NCBI GenBank assembly: GCA_018676675.1
Contig: JABHEG010000009.1
Location: 1-36,194 of the forward strand
DNA length: 36,194 nt
Direction: 5' to 3'
From: Lentisphaerota bacterium
GTDB taxonomy: Bacteria; Verrucomicrobiota; Lentisphaeria; Oligosphaerales; JABHEG01
A program made the translations under genes and the position numbers. Of the stretch, positions 32,896 to 36,194 are shown one piece after another. The notes beneath the pieces were generated by a model. It ran no database searches, had not been told where the DNA came from, and was given only the letters and a program-made list of their open reading frames with translations. Position 1 is the stretch's first letter; every line of letters begins with the position of its first letter.

Positions 32896-35094
32896 ATGGG
32901 TTGTGAGCTTCTGGAACTTGGGGTATTGATGCCATCGCAGGTCGACCGCCTGGTTGCGGCTGAGCCGAATCGGGATGGGACGGCCACGCTGTTCATCCGT
33001 GATGAAGCAGGCGGAACCCGGGAAGAGAGTGTTGCCTTCCACCCGTGGATGCTGGTATCCGGGAACGCTTTGGCGGAGTCCGTGCCCGGGAGTGATGACG
33101 TCATCGAGCTGTCAGGTGGGGGGATCTACAACCACCGTGTCACGTTCCCTGGGCAGGGCGAGTACTTCGATGCCATCAAGTATCTGAAGAAGGAGACCGG
33201 AGCCTCGCCCTCCTCGCCACTGTCCCCCTACCGGGTGGTCTCAGACCTGACCCAGCAACTACTCTCCCTCATCCCCGCCCGTCTGTTTCGTGGGATGGCG
33301 TTCTCGGACGTACATCGGCTGCAGCTCGATATCGAGACCTACACCACGCCGGGGTACGACTTCCCCAACGCCAGTCGCGTTGCGGACGAGATTATCATTG
33401 TCTCCTTGCGCGACAGTACCGGCTGGGAGTGCTGCCTGTCCGGGCCTGAAATGGGTGAGGAAAAAATTCTCTCTGAAACCGTTCGTCTCATCTGCGAACG
33501 GGATCCGGACGTGATCGAGGGGCACAATTTGTTCAACTTCGACCTTCCTTACATCGAGACGCGCTGCAAGAAGCTGAAGGTCAAGTTCGCCATCGGTAGA
33601 GATGGAAGCACGGTCAAGAGTCGTTCGTCCCGTTTTTCCGCGGGAGAGCGCACGTCCACATACAAGCGGTATGACATCTATGGGCGGCACATCATCGACA
33701 CTTACCACCTGGTGCAGCTGCACGACGTGATCCACCGTGATATGCAGAGCTACGGACTGAAGGCGGCGGCTCGGTACTTCGGGGTGTCGGCCCCGGAGCG
33801 TACCTACGTGGAAGGGAGCACGATCAGCCAGGTCTACCGCGAGGACCCCGAGCGTCTGCGGGCCTATGCCATGGACGATGTGCGCGAGACAGCAGGCATC
33901 AGCGAGATTCTCTCGCCAAGCCCTTTCTACCAGACCCAGTTGATTCCCATCAGCTTCCAGAACTGCGTGACGCGCGGCAACGCGACTCGGATCGACTCCA
34001 TGCTGGTTGCTGCTTACCTTTCGGCCGACGTGAGCATCCCCAGTCCCCAGGCGTCACGCCCCTTCCGTGGAGGGCTCACCGGCTCTCTGAAGGCCGGGAT
34101 CTTCGAGAATGTGTGGCATGTGGATGTTCGTTCGCTGTACCCTTCGATCATTATCGCGGAGGGGCTCCAGCCTCGGGTCGATGAGTTGGGCGTCTACCGA
34201 CGTTATCTGGCGAAGCTGCGGGAGTTTCGGCTCATGGCCAAGGATGCTGCTCGGGCGGCCACGGGAGACGAGGCGGGCCACTACGATGCATTGCAGGGAT
34301 CCTTCAAGGTCCTCATCAACTCCTTTTACGGGTACGCGGGCTTTGGTCAGGGGACGTTCAATGACTACGATCTGGCGGAGGAAGTCACAGCCAAAGGACG
34401 AGAGATTCTCCAGATGATGCTTGACTCTCTGGAGGGGGACGATGCGACGGTCATTGAGATGGATACGGATGGTGTGTACTTCGTCCCGCCTCCGGGCGTG
34501 GTCGACACCGAGGTGATGCAGGCGCGCGTGCAGTCGGTGTTGCCCGACGGCATCGAGGTCGATCTGGACACGACCTATAAGGCCATGCTTGCTTACAAGG
34601 CCAAGAATTACGTGCTGCTGGACCACGACGATGAGGTGTCGATCACTGGAGCCGCGCTCAAGTCACGTGGTCTGGAGCCGTTCCAGCGTCGCTATATCGA
34701 GGAACTTCTAACTGCGCTCATCAGAGGGCATGACGATGTTGCTCGGGGGCTGGCTGCAGAGTATGCCGAGAATATCGAGAGGCACGCGCTCCCCGTTACC
34801 GACTTTGCCAAACGTGAGGTCCTGTCAACGGCTCCGAGGAAGTACAAGGAGAAGCTTGACGCCGGGAAGACACGCCGCAGTGCGGCTTACGAGCTTGCGT
34901 TGGTCTCTGATCGGGAATATCGCCAGGGAGATGTGGTGCAGTTTTACGTCACGGGAGAGAAGAAGAGCGTGGCGGTCTCTGATGCCGCGAAGTTGCTCGC
35001 CGAAGCCGATCCGGCTGTTCGCGATGAGAACATCCCGTACTATCTCGGCAAACTGAAGAAGCTTGAGAAGAAGTTTGCGGAGTTCCTGGGGTGA
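32896..35094 (+). CDS. Family B DNA polymerase, compact form
   Basis: A 732-residue replicative- or repair-type polymerase with proofreading. Exonuclease motifs: LQLDIETYT (Asp145, Glu147), GHNLFNFDLPY (Asp216) and YAMDD (Tyr324, Asp328). Polymerase motifs: A, HVDVRSLYPSIII (Asp410); B, SFKVLINSFYGYAG (Lys471, Asn475); C, IEMDTDGVYF (Asp523, Asp525); and a late KAKNYVLLDHDD. Only 61 residues separate motif A Asp from motif B Lys, against about 83 in Pyrococcus polymerase, so the finger region is shortened. The ATG at 32896 follows AGGTGGG; GTG 32887 is an alternative. E. coli Pol II is 783 residues. It stands alone between a divergent aldolase and a convergent pseudopilin. Confidence 0.85.
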   Translation: MGCELLELGVLMPSQVDRLVAAEPNRDGTATLFIRDEAGGTREESVAFHPWMLVSGNALAESVPGSDDVIELSGGGIYNHRVTFPGQGEYFDAIKYLKKETGASPSSPLSPYRVVSDLTQQLLSLIPARLFRGMAFSDVHRLQLDIETYTTPGYDFPNASRVADEIIIVSLRDSTGWECCLSGPEMGEEKILSETVRLICERDPDVIEGHNLFNFDLPYIETRCKKLKVKFAIGRDGSTVKSRSSRFSAGERTSTYKRYDIYGRHIIDTYHLVQLHDVIHRDMQSYGLKAAARYFGVSAPERTYVEGSTISQVYREDPERLRAYAMDDVRETAGISEILSPSPFYQTQLIPISFQNCVTRGNATRIDSMLVAAYLSADVSIPSPQASRPFRGGLTGSLKAGIFENVWHVDVRSLYPSIIIAEGLQPRVDELGVYRRYLAKLREFRLMAKDAARAATGDEAGHYDALQGSFKVLINSFYGYAGFGQGTFNDYDLAEEVTAKGREILQMMLDSLEGDDATVIEMDTDGVYFVPPPGVVDTEVMQARVQSVLPDGIEVDLDTTYKAMLAYKAKNYVLLDHDDEVSITGAALKSRGLEPFQRRYIEELLTALIRGHDDVARGLAAEYAENIERHALPVTDFAKREVLSTAPRKYKEKLDAGKTRRSAAYELALVSDREYRQGDVVQFYVTGEKKSVAVSDAAKLLAEADPAVRDENIPYYLGKLKKLEKKFAEFLG

Positions 35095-35110
35095 TGGCCT
35101 GCAAATGAAA

Positions 35111-35137
35111 CACGCCGGCCTGGGTGAGGCCGGCGTG
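35111..35137. terminator. Bidirectional hairpin terminator
   Basis: A perfect 11-bp stem (35111-35121 with 35127-35137) encloses a five-base loop. On the minus strand it is followed by TTTCATTT, so it should mainly end transcription of the pseudopilin gene. It lies 16 bp after the polymerase stop and could serve both convergent genes. Confidence 0.7.
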
Positions 35138-35164
35138 CTGGGGAAACGCAGTTGGGCCAGGGCC

Positions 35165-35857
35165 CTACGGCTGGTTGTAGCGGTCGAACTTGATGTTGCC
35201 TCTGGAGCGCCCGATGGGAACGGTCGACTTTTTCCAGAAGGCCACGTGGCCGTCCCAGAACGCGATGTTCGCGCCTTTGTCGTGGCGATCACTGATGAAG
35301 TGGGGATACTGACCTGTTCCGGTGCCTTGAAGCTGGGCGTGGCTACTGCAGCAGCCTTCGTGTCTCGGGAGCCAGGCGATGTTACCACGCCCATCCGCGA
35401 ACATGACGGCCGACGACACATTCTTGAAGCTCGGGATGAGCTGTCTCTCGCCTCCGCGAGCCCAACCGTATGACCGGTAGTCGGTCGCCGACGTGTTTAC
35501 CGGGCAGTACCAAACGTGGTAGTCGCCGATGTATGATGCCAGCGGCGCGTATTTCCGTCCGGCCAGGCTCGGTCTCATGACGTTGCCGGCGTTCGCCTCA
35601 TAGCGATGGAAACAGCCGGAACAGCTTCCGCCTGCGGCGTGAGCCCCGGACTGCGTGGGCCCGTGCGAGAACTGGTCGCTGTCGTTGATGTACATGAGCT
35701 CGCCAAGGGAGATCTGCTTGAGATTGGCCGAGCATGACGACTTCAGCGCTTTGGCGCGGGCTTGCTGCAGGGCGGGCAGTAACATCGAGGCCAAGATCGC
35801 GATGATCGCGATTACCACAAGCAGCTCAATCAGGGTGAAGTTCTTCTCTCTGCGCAT
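35165..35857 (-). CDS. Type II pseudopilin with H-X9-DG motif
   Basis: A 230-residue exported pseudopilin. The leader MRREKN precedes [19 protein letters not shown], with Glu at mature position 5 and an Asn in place of the usual Gly before the cut. The following [23 protein letters not shown] (in part) is the family's standard helix. The C-terminus contains [14 protein letters not shown], an exact H-X9-DG motif. Many copies of this family occur in genomes of Lentisphaerota and Planctomycetota; what they bind or build is unknown. AAGGAG precedes the ATG by seven bases. The promoter at 35949-35977 and the repeat at 35997-36053 lie upstream. Confidence 0.9.
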   Translation of the reverse strand: MRREKNFTLIELLVVIAIIAILASMLLPALQQARAKALKSSCSANLKQISLGELMYINDSDQFSHGPTQSGAHAAGGSCSGCFHRYEANAGNVMRPSLAGRKYAPLASYIGDYHVWYCPVNTSATDYRSYGWARGGERQLIPSFKNVSSAVMFADGRGNIAWLPRHEGCCSSHAQLQGTGTGQYPHFISDRHDKGANIAFWDGHVAFWKKSTVPIGRSRGNIKFDRYNQP

Positions 35858-35948
35858 GTTTTCTCCTTTTCCAGGCTTCTGAACGAGCCCTGGTTGTGTA
35901 CGTACATAGCTTCTCGAAAAGTGGAGTGATTGAATTCACGTCTTTTTC

Positions 35949-35977
35949 ATAATAGCGCCTCGACCCGATACGAGCAA
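35949..35977 (-). promoter_or_regulatory. Sigma-70-like promoter for the H-X9-DG pseudopilin
   Basis: On the minus strand TTGCTC (35977-35972) and TATTAT (35954-35949; 5 of 6) are 17 bp apart. The leader is about 85 nt and contains a GTACGTAC palindrome. The -35 box starts 19 bp from the window-end repeat. Confidence 0.5.
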
Positions 35978-35996
35978 GTAGAAACGGTCAGCTCTG

Positions 35997-36053
35997 GTAA
36001 CCCCTCAGTTTACGTGAGGCGGCTCGACGGAGTCTCTCCCTCCATCGGACACA
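35997..36053 (-). repeat. Right copy of window-end inverted repeat
   Basis: These 57 bases are the reverse-complement partner of 22-77. Read on the minus strand they run in the same direction as the pseudopilin gene and end 19 bp before its -35 box. The inner end forms CCTCA-N7-TGAGG. The sequences outside both copies are unrelated, so the element has sharp borders. Confidence 0.9.
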
Positions 36054-36194
36054 ACTGTGACCGCGGAGATGGTCGTGTCAGGTCTTCACAGGTCGCCTGA
36101 GGTCAACTGAGGGCTGTCGTGGTCGTGGCTCGAGGGGGGCAATCGGCGAGTTCCGGCATGGTGCGCGCAGGGAGGGCCCTCGAGTGCGCGGGGG

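Larger units (their letters stand above)
35858..36194. other. Gene-free right end
   Basis: No gene is visible in these 337 bases. They hold the leader and promoter of the pseudopilin gene, the right copy of the window-end repeat, and about 140 GC-rich bases beyond it in which I see no feature. Confidence 0.6.

Noticed and set aside
1..36194. Window as a composite transposon bounded by inverted repeats
   Set aside because: No transposase or integrase is present, and the repeats are not at the borders of a segment with different composition; a regulatory or dispersed repeat fits better.
1..36194. CRISPR arrays, tRNA or rRNA genes
   Set aside because: I found no regularly spaced short repeats with variable spacers, no cloverleaf with a TTCGA-type arm and no rRNA-like stretches on either strand by eye.

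Overview
The window reads as chromosomal DNA of a GC-rich bacterium of the PVC superphylum, most likely Lentisphaerota or a close relative. The best taxonomic evidence is the gene at 35165-35857: a pseudopilin with an [23 protein letters not shown] N-terminus and a C-terminal H-X9-DG motif, a family greatly expanded in Lentisphaerota, Verrucomicrobiota and Planctomycetota. Two heparinase II/III-type lyases, a DUF3604 protein, a DUF11 lipoprotein and a DUF1573 protein fit this origin. I assign 25 protein genes. I see no rRNA, tRNA, CRISPR array, transposase, integrase or phage gene.

Layout. (1) 304-8785, plus strand: two exported polysaccharide lyase-like proteins and a DUF3604/PHP-type protein. 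(2) 11121-8777, minus: a DUF1573 protein coupled by a TTGA overlap to a thioredoxin-CcdA-type membrane protein. (3) 11254-18791: a divergent block. On the minus strand are a ketosynthase III, a degenerate amidohydrolase and an intact amidohydrolase. On the plus strand are a second ketosynthase, an acyl carrier protein, a methyltransferase-glycosyltransferase fusion and a sodium:solute-symporter-like protein. This is the best candidate here for an undescribed biosynthetic system. (4) 18785-25120: a cysteine-rich DUF11 lipoprotein, a nitrilase-GDPD fusion and a DUF1638-hydantoinase/oxoprolinase fusion. (5) 25299-29267, minus: a FadL-like porin, a receiver-histidine kinase, three 75-bp repeats that look like tandem terminators, and three small pseudopilins in the order of gspI-gspJ-gspK. 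(6) 29660-32687, minus: an operon of HpcH/HpaI aldolase, C45 acyltransferase-like peptidase and S66 LD-carboxypeptidase. (7) 32896-35857: a compact family B DNA polymerase convergent with the H-X9-DG pseudopilin, with a strong hairpin between them.

Two non-coding patterns stand out. A 56/57-bp, almost identical element lies near each end of the window (22-77 and 35997-36053) in inverted orientation. Each copy sits just upstream of a predicted sigma-70 promoter and points the same way as the gene that promoter serves, so it could be a shared cis-regulatory element as well as a dispersed repeat. Separately, a GC-rich 43-46-bp repeat with hairpin potential lies in the leader of each lyase gene.

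How the genes may work together (inference): the lyases and the aldolase fit catabolism of acidic polysaccharides. The ketosynthases, ACP, amidohydrolases and methyltransferase-glycosyltransferase fit synthesis of an unusual acyl-derived, possibly glycosylated, product. The rest looks like cell-envelope, regulatory and surface functions. All calls rest on reading motifs in the sequence; no database search was possible.
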